64,000 nucleotides of DNA, from contig CM034603.1 of NCBI GenBank assembly GCA_020091685.1, forward strand, positions 20,416,715 to 20,480,714, in the 5' to 3' direction. Below, piece after piece: positions 46,467-58,614 of the stretch. The stretch's first letter is position 1, and each line of letters starts with the position of its first letter. This stretch comes from Lutjanus erythropterus (Eukaryota > Chordata > Actinopteri > Lutjaniformes > Lutjanidae). Below the pieces are notes generated by a model. It had not been told where the DNA came from. It saw only the letters and a list, made by a program, of their open reading frames with translations, and ran no database searches. A program made the translations under genes and the position numbers.

Positions 46467-48222
46467 ACAGAGGAATCTGTGATGATACTTGAGTGAACAA
46501 TGTGTGTACTTTTACCACCTCTTGAGACAAGATATGTGACTGTGGTCACAGACAAAAGACATTACAGAAAGCAAGGTAACATTTACTTCTTTACACACAC
46601 AATCCACAGCTCTTTTGTGTCATAAGACACAAAAGAGCTGTCATCATGTTTATGATAAAAATTATGGTATACTGGTAAATGTGCAAACAGAGATGTCCTT
46701 ACATCATTACCTCTAGGAAAGTTTGTTGAAATGCAGCTTGATTTTGTTTCTATAAGCGCTAAAAATGAATCAAGTTTCATTTGTAAATAAAAAAAACTGC
46801 TGCTGGTAGCTATATCAATGTTTTTGAACAGATGCTACAATTAATTCACTATAATTAAGCTCTTTGAAATGTTTGTATGCACTAAGTTATCGTCAAATTA
46901 TGTCTCTAACAATAATATTCAGCTGTTTTTTTGGCATAGTTTCCTGTAGTGCTCTGATGCTCAAACATATATTTTATATATGTTATATATATATATGACT
47001 ATGCTGCTTGACATCTGTTTGTCAGTTAATGTGCTCTTCTATTGTTTTATACACTTTATTAATTAATTTATTACTGTCTGCATTTAAAGGATTTTGGAAC
47101 ACATGATTCTGCAGACACACTGTGAAATACGCGGATGCATGCGTACACCAAAGTCTGACAATATCAGTATTCTTGTAATGTAAACACTCCCTGAGGCTTA
47201 CTTTCCCCCCACTGCTCTGCAGCCTCTCTAATGACCAAACTCAGCAGAGGGAGGGCTCTGCTGTGCTAACAGTAACCCTCCCGTCACAAAGAGGCAGAAA
47301 GAATGGCTCCCCTAATACTCTTCCTCTCCTTAATCTGCCTGTTCCTGTCTTAGCCAAAGAGATGAAAGGCGACGACAGAGAAGTTGGACAGCAGCCAGAG
47401 AGAGAGAAACGGGTGTACAAGGTTGCACGGAGTAGATAAAGTACAGGGGGGAAAGAGGGTGGTGTGTGTGGGTGAGTTGGTGTGGGTATCTGAGAGAGAG
47501 AAAGAGACAAAAGGCAGACAGAGAGAGAGAAGGAAGCCATGCATCATCTTCATCTGTCTGAATGATCTCCTTAACCCCCGGTCTTTGCCAGTCAGCCCCT
47601 CTGGATCTCTATATGGGGTTAAACAGGGATTTAGCAAAAGCTGAAGCTGCCCTCAAATACGGTGAGCTCTCAGTTCCTCTCGAAAGGGCTCGACTCTCCG
47701 AAAGACTTTATCTGTAAGATTTATATTCAAGTGCTGTCTTGTGACCATCAACCCCCCCTTAAAAAATTATAAAACTACAGCTGCAGAGTTTTTCTCTATT
47801 CAGACAAGACATAAAAAGCAGCCTTGCAAGAGAAAAGAAGAATGTGGAAAAAAAGACATCCAGTCCTAGGAAGATGTGAAAGCTGACATTTAGTATTTAA
47901 TGACCATAATGACAAAATGCCAGAAAATCAGGATTTGACTTGATGAAAGGTAATTAAATACTCAGTGAATAAATAAAAAATCATATTGTTTAAAATGTGC
48001 AGATCATCAATTTTGTTTTGTTGTTTTTAATCGATTTAAGAAAGTGAGCAACATGTTTACACCTGTCCCCAATCATTTGTTTAAACTATGCATTTACATT
48101 CAGAAACATGAATGGATTGATGTACAAAACCTTTTACTTTAACAGTGGATGTTCACATCTTGCTCCTATCAATGGTTAGCATTGGTGTCTTTTAACTGTG
48201 AAAGGCAATGTTTTTCTAACGT

Positions 48223-48488
48223 TTAAGGACCAGTGTGTAGGATTTTAGTGGCGGTCAAAAAGCAAAAGGCTCTCTCTCTCGAACCTGTGTTTGTTTTGTC
48301 CGTTCTTGGCTACTGTAGAAACATGGTGGTGCAACATGACAGCCTTGGTTATAAACAGCTCATTTGAAAGTAATGAAAGCATGACTTACATGATTATACA
48401 CTAATGAAAACACACTTATTAATATTATATTCCATTTCTGCCATATTCTACCAATAGATCCCCCTAAATGTGACACACTGGAGTTTAA
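48223..48488. mobile_element. Short TTAA-flanked MITE (266 bp)
   Basis: TTAAGGACCAGTGTGTAGGA at the left (48223) and CTAAATGTGACACACTGGAG followed by TTTAA at the right (to 48488) are inverted repeats, each with TTAA at the edge. The interior includes TGTAGAAACATGGTGGTGCA. It fits a piggyBac-like MITE common in percomorph fish, from memory. Confidence 0.75.
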
Positions 48489-51400
48489 GACCTTTAACAG
48501 TGGCCCATGTTCACAGCTGTCCACTCCTGAAAAATTACACTAATTTGTTTAAACAACGTGTTTACATTCAGAAACAGGCAGAGAAGTGGCAGGATGTTGT
48601 TACGCTGCTGCACAAAGTCTTATGGATGGGGTAAATGGATTGATGTACAAGGCCTCTCCCTTCAACAGTGAAATTAACCACAACAACGGCGTTTCTGAAT
48701 CCAGCAATTTTTCAGTGAGGAGTCATCATGAGTTGTTACAGGCTAAGGGCTTTTAACTAGTGCAACAAGCAGGGCAAATTGATCACTTATCCAGCGGGGA
48801 GAGTCACCTTAAATGCAATGTCACATTTTTTTCTTGCTGTGTAAATGTCATTGTGACATCAGCACATCAGCATGCGGCCAGTGTAGCACTTAACATCCCT
48901 AAGCGACATCAGCTGGATTTGTACAGTATAGTATTTTTCAGCCTGGTCTCATTCTGAACTCATCAAATACCCATGAGATGTTTCTGCCCCTCAGCAAGTC
49001 ATACACTCATTAGAGGCTTAAAATGGTGGTGACAAAAATGGTGGTGACAAAAGGTCATTATGTGATAAATTGGGATTAGAACGGGTTGTATTTTTGCAAC
49101 TTCCATCGATCAGATTTGCTAACTAGGTAAGTGTAATCTATGTAGTTGAGAACAAGGAAGGACACAAAGGCATTTACTGGTACATCATTATGTTTTATAC
49201 ATCTGATCACATCCTTCGCATGAAATTAAAGTAAAAACAGTTGCTTGACTGAAATATTGTTGATTTTCCATGAAAACTATTTGTTTAAAGCAACTGTAAA
49301 AACTGTAGTTCACTCTGTTGCAACTGAGACTCACGTGCACTTCAGTTGTAACATCAGACTGCGTCCGCTTTCAGTTTAGTTCCACGTGACATAGCAGGAG
49401 CATGTAAGCTGCTAATTATATTCATGTGATCCTCAGTTGCAGCTTGTTGTCTGCAAATATTAGCATGCTAGCACAATAAACCAAAATGATGATTGTGGTA
49501 AATAATACCTGCTAAATATCAGCATGGTGGCACGCTGATTTTAAGATTTCACTCAAAGCGTCACTGTGTCAAAATACATCCTCACAGAGCTCCCAGCATG
49601 GCTGAGGACACTTTTTCTATTATTGTTAAACAAGAATGTCCAGGAATTGAGGCGAGTTTATCCAGAGAAAGAGGGAAGGAACGAGGAAAAGAAGGTAAGA
49701 ACAGGACCACCCTCCTCTTTTCTTGGCTGGATGGTGTTGCTAAGTGTGTGAGGACTCTATCAGTGCTACCCAGCAATTAAGATCTCACAGATCAAAGCAG
49801 CCTAAATGAGCTAATCCTCAGAGAGCTGCTGCTCTCTCCTCCTCCGTCTATCTCCCTCTTCCCCTCTCTATCTCCCCCTCACCCTAGTTACTTCCTCTTG
49901 ACTCATGGCTCCATGTGCTGACTGCGCTTTGATGCTTGACAGCGGTGGGTCTCCGAAATGTAAAATGGTGAATAAATGTGCACTAATGGGTAACACTTTC
50001 ATATCCTTAATGCCAATTTGCACAGGCTGGGGAGCATGTTTTCAAAGGTCTTAAGACATAATTGGTGATCATGAAGCTGAAGCTACTCTATCTGATGCCC
50101 ACATGCAGCGTCGAAGCTAAACTTATGCAGACCATATCAGCGGAAACACATTTGATAACAAGCAGTATTAATACATCTATAGGCCCATGTTAAAACTTAT
50201 GGTGCAACAAGCGCCTTCTGAGTGTGGCGAGTTTGAACCGGCGCTGGCGTGAAGCCGAGTGACAGCTTCGAGGTCAATAGCTGTTCAAAGGAGCGTGACG
50301 CCGCTAGCTGCTTAGCAGGTCGGTTATTATCATAGAAAAAGCCGAGCATCTGCCTGTGACTCCTGCGGACAGGTTTAACGAGGTGGCGCTGCTCGTCATG
50401 GGGGCCGCCTTGGCAAGCGCCTGTCTGTGTCTCACCCCTTCCGCTCCTTCCCTCACCCCCCCCTCCCTTGTCTCCCTCCTTTTCTCCAATCCCTTCCTCT
50501 GGGTCTGCCAAACAGTGGTGTTGGTGTTTACCGCTGCCTCTTTCCATGAGGGAACTATTGTTTCATCGCCAGGCTTTTGTGATGAATGCTTCTGTCTTCT
50601 CTCCTTTATTTCTCCCCGCTGTAACTTGCATCTCTTTTGTTTTCACGTGCCCGTTGTCTGCCTCTGAACTACCTCTCCTTGTGTCCCTGTCAGTCTGTCT
50701 CTCTATCTTTTCTGCGTGTCTGTTTCTTCTCTAACTGCTTCTTTGTAGCAGCTCTTTGTTTTGAGATTTTCTGCCACCGCCGCCACCTGTGCTGCTCCTT
50801 CCTCCAATACATGAGACAACAGGGCTTGGATTAACCAATACCATCGTCTAGACTGGTCTATAACATCTGGAGCAAGTACTTTTTGATTAAATAAAATAAC
50901 AAAAAGAAAGCAACAAATCAAAATCAACAAAAACCTTAGAAAGAGTCTGGATCTGCTCAAGATCTCTGCCTGTTAAATGGACATTTTTCCTCGCCACTGT
51001 TGCCTTAGTGCTTGCTGGTGGGAACTATTGGATCTCTGTAAAAAATATTATAAAGAGTACGATCTTCTTCTGCCTTTTGGAAGCTGAAAAAAGTTCATGC
51101 CCCTCCATCTATTATCAATCATTAACATGCACTGGGGAAGCAACTGATAAAAAAACGATCCAAGTTGAATTTTTGTAAAATAAAGGTTAGCACAATGGCA
51201 TCAGCAAACAGTTGTTTGTTTATTACTTAAACCAAATAACCCTACATAAATCTAAATATTCATTCAATTTTGTTTAGTCTATATTGCTCCCCTGGTCATC
51301 CACGCCCCCCTGCAGTGGCTCTACCTCCCCCGACCACAACAGAATGGCCAGCTCTCCGTTTTGTGAAGGGCAACAACATACTGGCATCATATGATGCAAT

Positions 51401-52869
51401 GATGATGAAACACCTGCACCCATTGTTATCTTACATATGAAATCCTGCATGGAGGTGGTATTTGACCTTTGCCATTTTGAGATGATGGAAATGAACATAT
51501 CAGGATACATCACTCCTCTGTTTCCTACTTTAAGTGTATGAACCCAGACCTTTTGCCTAAATTATGTTTATATACAACTGATTTGCAACATCAAATATTT
51601 TTTGAGAGAAATGTAATGCTGACCGAATTACACTTTTTTAATGAACATAATGAGGAAATGTCATTAATTAATCTGGAAAGTGTTGATACTGAATGCATTA
51701 GTAAAATATTGACTGACAATGTATTTTAATTGTTTTCTGCAAAAATCATGCAAAACACTTATTCAAAAGTCAGCAGTGATTTGAGACATGAGATGTGTTT
51801 ATTAACATTTGTGTTTCCGTCCTGCCCACCACCCATCCTTGTGAATCCTGCGTGTTGTATAAATGTATTATTTCAAAGAAACATTGTCTGTGATTATCGT
51901 AGAGGCAGGAATTATGTTGACAACGTTATGAAAACTATTTAGAAATATACAAATGTAATTTCGAGGAGGCGGAGTTGGTCCACCGTGCTGGCAATGTTTG
52001 TTGCACTTTATTTTTTAATGTTGTACCACTACTGAAGTCCTCCACTGTAAGATGGGGAAGATTAATGCACAGGCTGGCCAAGACTGCAGCCTAGGGCCCC
52101 CATGTCTGCAAGGGCCCTGGATTAGCCAGACTATTTTTAATTATTTAAATTTACTTCATAGAAAAAAAAGTGACCCCTGTTGGCCCATAAAAGCATTTCA
52201 AATATTAAGCAGTTGACTGGATAGATGTGGGCCACATCCACTCAGCTGCTGGCCAAATCATGTGGCCTGGTTCATAAGGTCAAGTTGGTTTTCAGATAGA
52301 AAGCTCAGTCTGTTACCAGCTTACAGATGCACTGTGAATTCCTTTTTTTTTCTGTAACACTGGTTTATAGTAAAGGCTGTCTCGAGTGTGTATGCCAGTG
52401 TGTCTTGAGTGTGTACATGCAGGCTGTGTAATATTCTTAGCGCATGGCACCAAATTATTTTTTTTCGGGTAAAGCAGGATGAGTAAGGGGGACCCACAGA
52501 GGGAGTAGCTACCACTGACTGAAGGTCTTATAGACCTCATACATGTCTCAAAGCTTGGACAAATAAAGCCCCCAAAAGAGCAAACTACTGCAGCTCTGAT
52601 ATTAAATGTAATTAATAATTTATACTCACATGTGCAAAATATGTGCATGCTTTCTACACCTAACCAATCTTTGTATTGATTTTTATGTAGCTTGTAGCTT
52701 TAGCTCAGTGTATCCCTGTCCACTTCTGTTAATATTTTACTGACTCAAAATGCAAACTACAAATGACTAATTTTAGGATTTTGAGTTGCACAGGATCTTT
52801 TCTGTTACTCAGAGCGTGGTCTTAGCAAGGAAAATGGTAGAGCAAAAATGCTAAATGTAAAAATTGTTC

Positions 52870-54145
52870 TACGCTTTTAGAAATAAGGGTTCCAAAAGTA
52901 TTCTCTCCGAGGAGCTAATGTTCTACCCAGAACCATTTGCTTCTAAAGAGCCCTTTTTTGAAGACAGCGTTCGTCAAGGTCCTTTGTAAGACGCAGGGTT
53001 CCATTAAGAACTCTTTTTATCCAAAGAACCCATTGTGGATGAAAAAGTTTCCTCAAGGGTTCTTTATATCATAATGTAGTCCGGTTTTTGGGAGAATGCC
53101 CTGGGTGGGTTCTAGATAAAACTCTCGGAATATAAAAGGGTTCACAGTAGAGCCCCCTGGATGGGCTCTAGATAAAACCCGTGGAATATAAAAGGGTCCT
53201 GGGTGGAACCTCTCGGTGGGTTCTTGTTAGCACCCTTAGAGGTGGAAAGATTCCGGACAGAACCCCCAGAGAGGGCTGTTGAATTCCTTGAAGAACTCTT
53301 TTGTCAAGGGTTCTTTGCACTTAATTATATAAGGGTTTTCAGTAGTATCCTCTCGGTGAATTCTAGATAAAAGCCTTGAAATATAAAAGGGTTCTTGGTG
53401 GAACCCCTGGGTGGATACTTGTCACCAGTGTTGTGCAAGTTCGCACTTAAAAAGAGCCAGTTCAAAGTTCAGCTAATACAGATTAAAATGAACTAATTCA
53501 CATACATAGTTCACTTTTTTTCACTTTGAACTAAGTTCATGGTCCCAAAAATGTTTTTTTTTTAAGTAATTTGAAATAGACACTTCAGCCTTCAGTGCAG
53601 TTTATACACTTCACTAATACACCACAGAATTGTGGAGAGGCTTTGTGATGAAAGAAAGAATTTCTATCATGTTTACACTTCTGTCCTTTTTCGTGCACAC
53701 ACTCTCTCTCTGCTGCGATCCCACCTTGTTTTAATCACCTGACAATGTGAGCGCCGTTATGTCTCTCAGGAGACACCAACGCTCACATTCACATTCATTA
53801 ATTTCAAACTGATTTGCTCAGTTCTCCATTTCCCCAAAATGAATGAACGCTGCTCTTTTAGCACGTTCATGCACAACACTGCTTGTTAGCGCCCTTAGAA
53901 GGTGGAAAGATTGTGGATGAAACCCCCAGACAGTGTTCCAGGCAGAACCACCATGCACCATAGAGGGGTTCTCCTTTAGAGCCTCATCTACTTCTAGGTG
54001 GAACCTTTTGCAGGTGGTTCGCGGTATAATCCTTAATGTTGGTTTTGAGGTAGAACCCTCCATCTGACACCTCTATAAAAAGGTCTACCAGGGACCAAAA
54101 AGCGTTTTCCAATTTCTAGTTAGCACCTCTATTTCTAGGAGTGTA
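52870..54145. mobile_element. TIR element with minisatellite interior (copy B, inverted)
   Basis: The ends TACGCTTTTAGAAATA (52870-52885) and TATTTCTAGGAGTGTA (54130-54145) are inverted repeats related to those of copy A at 25369. Interior units such as GGGTTCTAGATAAAACTC and GGAATATAAAAGGGTTC are the reverse complement of copy A units, so the two copies lie in opposite orientation. The element is longer than copy A mainly because a hAT-like element is inserted at 53426-53881. Confidence 0.72.
53426..53881. mobile_element. hAT-like MITE nested in the minisatellite element
   Basis: 456 bp bounded by CAGTGTTGTGCAAGTTC and GTTCATGCACAACACTG, inverted repeats starting CAGTG as in hAT elements. 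The flanking 8-mers CTTGTCAC (53418-53425) and CTTGTTAG (53882-53889) agree at 6 of 8 positions, a decayed 8-bp target duplication. The interior has no transposase frame. Confidence 0.75.
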
Positions 54146-54769
54146 GGTTCAGTCCTTAGAGAAACTGATATCAGTTTTTGTGTGCAATGTACTTTGGAAC
54201 AGGTGATAATCTTTTACACGTTCTACTGTACGGGTGTGTTATATTTGTTTTCCCAGTCAGAGGTGTTTATATGAAAACTGGGGACTGACACAAACCCCCA
54301 CTTCCCTCTCAGCAGCACGTGAGAAAATCAGGATAAACCGTTTTCTTCGAAGCACCGGGATCTCTGGAACAGACTGTGAATGGTATCTTTTATTTATGGA
54401 TGGATTCGGTGTGATACATAAATAATTTCTTCAACAGGGTGTCGGGGGTTTGCAGTGCCAATCCCAGCCGGGACTGATTTGCAATTTAGGTGTGGCACTG
54501 AAGGCCAGAAGTGCTGGATTTGGCATTGAGAAAAAATAGACAAGAGCTGTGATCGTGTGTGACACTGAATAGGATTACCATCTGTAGCCGAAGAGCCGAT
54601 TGCTGCCCTAGATTGTATTGAAATGAGGGGACATCAGATTGGTTTGTGGTCGTGACAAGAAAGCAGATTTTTTTTTATAGCTTTTGCTTAGTGTCAGAAA
54701 CAGTCCCTCTTAAAGCTGCCTCTGCATTTTCAGATAAATACATTTTATTACATATTTTGGTTTCATTTT

Positions 54770-55012
54770 ATTTTACAGTACCCCATTGAGATGTAACAAG
54801 CAGTACCGAAATAATGTTCTTTATTAGACAGTATTAGACCCTTATTAGACTCTATTAGAGGGTAATCTGGGACACAACAGAACTATATTGTAAACTAAAG
54901 TTAAATCACTTAGCTGTTACTTTCCCATTTAAAGATGATATGTGAATCAGATCTACTGCGTAGACCAAAATTATAGAGGTATAGGAATATTTTGTCTATT
55001 GGTGACTGCACA
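54770..55012 (+). repeat. TTAGACC interspersed repeat, copy 1
   Basis: It shares TTATTAGACTCTATTAGAGG, then ACAACAGAACT..TGTAAACTAAAGT and CAAAATTATAGAGG with the copy at 63376-63711, in the same order and orientation. Family not recognised. Confidence 0.65.
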
Positions 55013-56039
55013 TAAACACAGATATTAGCAGCTTTTATTTAATTTGATGCAAAGTATGGTTTGTAAGGCCCTTTTAGTGTACTGTAAAATAAAGAGTGAG
55101 ACGCCAACATTGACTCCAACACATCCCCCACACAGTTTACAGTGTGAGTCCTTCGTAATACAAGGATAGGATCAAGTGAAATGGGTGACCTGTGTAGCAT
55201 TTTTCACATCTTTGTTGAACTAATGGCTGGGGGAAGAGTGGAAATGTTGCTTCCTGTTTAGTCAGTTTCAAGAACTCTGAAAGAGCAGTAGGAGAAAAGG
55301 TACTTCCATTATGTTCCAGCTGAGGCAGCTTAACTTCCTCTTTGTTCTGTCTATTGATTCCAGTGTACTCTGGCTCTGTGCGCCGAGCCAGCGAACCACC
55401 CACCAGCTGTCCTTGCGATGTCAGGGATGTGAATAGGAGTTTGATAAAGCCACAGATGGCATGCTGCTCCCACCCATCCATAAGTGCCATTCCTGATGTG
55501 TTGCCACATAAATGGAGTCGATACTATTTCTACCACTGGAGCTAAAAAATTGATTAGGATGGTGAAGGCAGAAGGTCATATGGATGTTGGTGAGTCAGTG
55601 TGCCGGGCTGCGTCTACACTATGTGTTTTACACGTAAAAGCACATGAGGTGCACTTTTGCATGGGTGTGTGCTTCAGGCTCTCTCATTTGATGCCCAGCC
55701 TCCTTTTAATGGTTCAAAGAACATTTAATTGATTCACATCTAATAAAAACTGAATCAGTAATCTCTGCATCAAAAGCATCATCATTGCCTGTTCAATGTA
55801 TATCTTTTTTTTAAATGTTGCAGTAAATAATTGTAAAAAGAAAACTGTCAGAAAAGCATGATATATGTGACAGGAAAGTTCTACACCGTATCTCTTTCTC
55901 CAGTTGGTATTCCATTTTTCTCTGTGGAGCTTCTTTGCACTTCCACACCTTTTTAATATAAGCTTGCTGTACCTCAGAAGGGAAGATTAAATGCATTCAA
56001 ATGCATTTTACTGAGTGAGGCCCTGTCACATCAGCATTG

Positions 56040-56338
56040 AAAAGTCCAGTTTGTAAGATTTAGAGTGATACATTTGTAGAATATGGCTAAAATGGAACAT
56101 AATATTCATAAATATGATTTTTATTGGTGTATAATCACCTGAAAATAAGAAATGCTGTGTTTTCATTACCTCCTCCCACAGTTGCACCATATTTCTACGG
56201 TAGTCCAGAATGGACTGACTTTAAATAAGGCCTTTAATGAGTTTTGTGGTGACCATAGGTTCCCCTGCATGCTTTGAAGGGGCGGGTGAGGCAAGGTGCC
56301 CCTCTAGATGGTACTAAATCCTCACACTAGCTCCTTAA
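56040..56338. mobile_element. TTAA-type MITE related to the one at 48223
   Basis: The left end AAAAGTCCAGTTTGTAAGAT and the right end CTAAATCCTCACACTAGCTC followed by CTTAA are inverted, diverged relatives of the 48223 element. Interior words GTGTATAATCACCTGAAAAT and GCACCATATTTCTACGGTAG (reverse of the CATGG..GCACC region) also match. About 299 bp. Confidence 0.6.
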
Positions 56339-58525
56339 TAATAATCTTTCTTTTTCAGAGACATCAGTTAAGCTATGTGGAATTGCCATGATCAGTCAAT
56401 TTGCTTGTGATGACAATGTAAATCTGCACATTATTGTTTCATCAGAAACTAGGCAAACAAGATTGCTAACTGACAAAGCCAGCCAAGTGGTAACCTCCAG
56501 GACTTTCTGAAGCTAATAGAGGTGCTAAAAACTGCAGCTCCTTGCACGGCCACTTGAGACTGGCTCCAAAAGTGTGTCAGTTCACAGAGACTCCCATATT
56601 AAAATGTCCAACTATACATTTGCAATGGCTGTAGCTGTATCATTTGGCCAGCTCAGTGCCACTTTTTTTTGCCCATTTTGGATGAGTTGGGAGTTTATGG
56701 AGTCATGCAAGATGGTAACACGCAGAGCCACCGCACTGTAAGCTTCAAAGCAGCTCTTCAGTAACCTATGGGTAACACTGTGGACACGCTGCCCACTATT
56801 TTTTATACAATCTCAGGAAATATGACTGACATTAAAATACAGAATAGTGTGATTTGAAGTTTTTGTTAGTATTTTGATTGCATGCTTTTAAATGTATTTA
56901 TTCAGTTTCTGAAATTGTACAAGATTCCTCAGTGTACCACAAGAGGGAGATTTAGTACCACCCATAGTCCTAGTACCATAGTTTAAGAGTCTCAGGGTTA
57001 GACTGTAACAATAATAAAAATTCAAAAGCATTCTGTCCAACATCTCAAAATAATTTCCTAACAGTCTTACATAAGCACTGCATGCTAATTTGTTTTAACT
57101 TGGTGCTCATAAGTGTTTTGCAAGACTAGGTGTAACTTTTCTTCAAATGGTGGATATCTCTTATTCTTTCTGAAGAAACAAACAAACAAACTGACAAGCA
57201 AATAAATAAATAAATAAAATAACTTCCATTGTCAGGCAGCAGGCGGCTTTCACACTATGAGAATAGTGCTGCTACTCAAAGGAAGAGAAGGTCTTTGTGG
57301 AAAGTGCAACTCACCATATGGAGCCACACTTGTACATCCATTTCTTTTGTTACAGTAATGGTTGAGCCAGCAGCTGAGTCTTGCTCAGTGACGGGTCAAG
57401 GACAATGTATTGATAAAAATACAGAACCACCCTTGTGAGTGATATGAAGACCTGCAACCGTGAGGTTAGTTTCTGAGCTGTAAACATTCCTGAAATTCAT
57501 GACATAAAATACAAGCTGTAATTTTCTTATAACCACAGCAGGAGGAAGAAATGAACAAGGCTTTGAGTCCACAAGTTTGGCATAAACATTAGCAATATTA
57601 ATGGTTTGGGGAAAAATGTAAGCTCTCTCTGTGAACGGCACTAGTTTGAGCTTTGAGTTCTACTGATGTGCATTTTAAAGCGTGTCACTGATGAACTGAA
57701 CATGGATATTGGATTGCTAATAAGCTGAGTGCTCCAGTCATGTTGCTGAGCCTCTTCTTTCCTAGATACTGAATACCCCTTGTCTTATGTTATGTAACTT
57801 TCTGTTGGTGCCACCAGTGCTGACAGTGGCAGAACACAAGGACCGCTCATGTCTAAAAATGTCCTCCTAATACCCCCTCCTGAGTCTTAGAAGTGAAAAG
57901 AAGAAGGACATGGCGTTGCTGTGACACAGAGCTGTGAGGAGCATAACTAGCGAATAAAATCCGCAGGTCTTTTCTTTGTGCTCTGAATTCTGACCCCTCA
58001 AAAAAACACATCAAGCTGCACTCCCAAACCGTACCAAAAAGTCACTGTCATAAAATGTTCCAGCGCTGCCATATGTGTTTAAATGTCAGCATTTCTAAAG
58101 CTATTTATGATAGTATTAGAAAATATATTCATGCATATGTTCAAATACAATGTGCGTGTTTTAGTTTCCACTACTTTTTCTGTCTCTAAATCTGGTGTAG
58201 AAGAAGAGAAAGTTAAATATTCCCATGCACATACTCCAACAGTAAGCAGGTCATGAAGAGGAGTTATGGCGCTCATTTTCCCTCCGTAGCTGAGAATGTC
58301 GATGTTGGCAGTGTGTTGCACTTGCTCTTGAGGCAGAGCAATGGTCTCCATCCAGTAGTTCATCAACCTTTTGTGCCATAATCTGCATTTAAGTGCAAGA
58401 GACTTGAATTTAACCTTAAAACTTTTCTGTGCTAATAGCTAAATACAGCCCAAAGCCAGGAGCAAGAGTCATAAAACACCAATTTTATTGCACTAACATG
58501 TCATAAAGGTAATTGTCTTTCTCAT

Positions 58526-58531
58526 TCACAC

Positions 58532-58612
<81 letters not shown>
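58526..58612. repeat. Long CA microsatellite
   Basis: About 87 bp of CA with two single-base interruptions. The minus-strand frame at 58522-58725 reads through it as a Cys-Val tract and is not a gene. Confidence 0.95.

Positions 58613-58614
<2 letters not shown>

Noticed and set aside
50197..50834. Several open frames on both strands in a CT-rich stretch
   Set aside because: Pyrimidine-rich composition lacks stops on both strands. The products are Ser/Leu/Cys-rich with no motif or splice structure.
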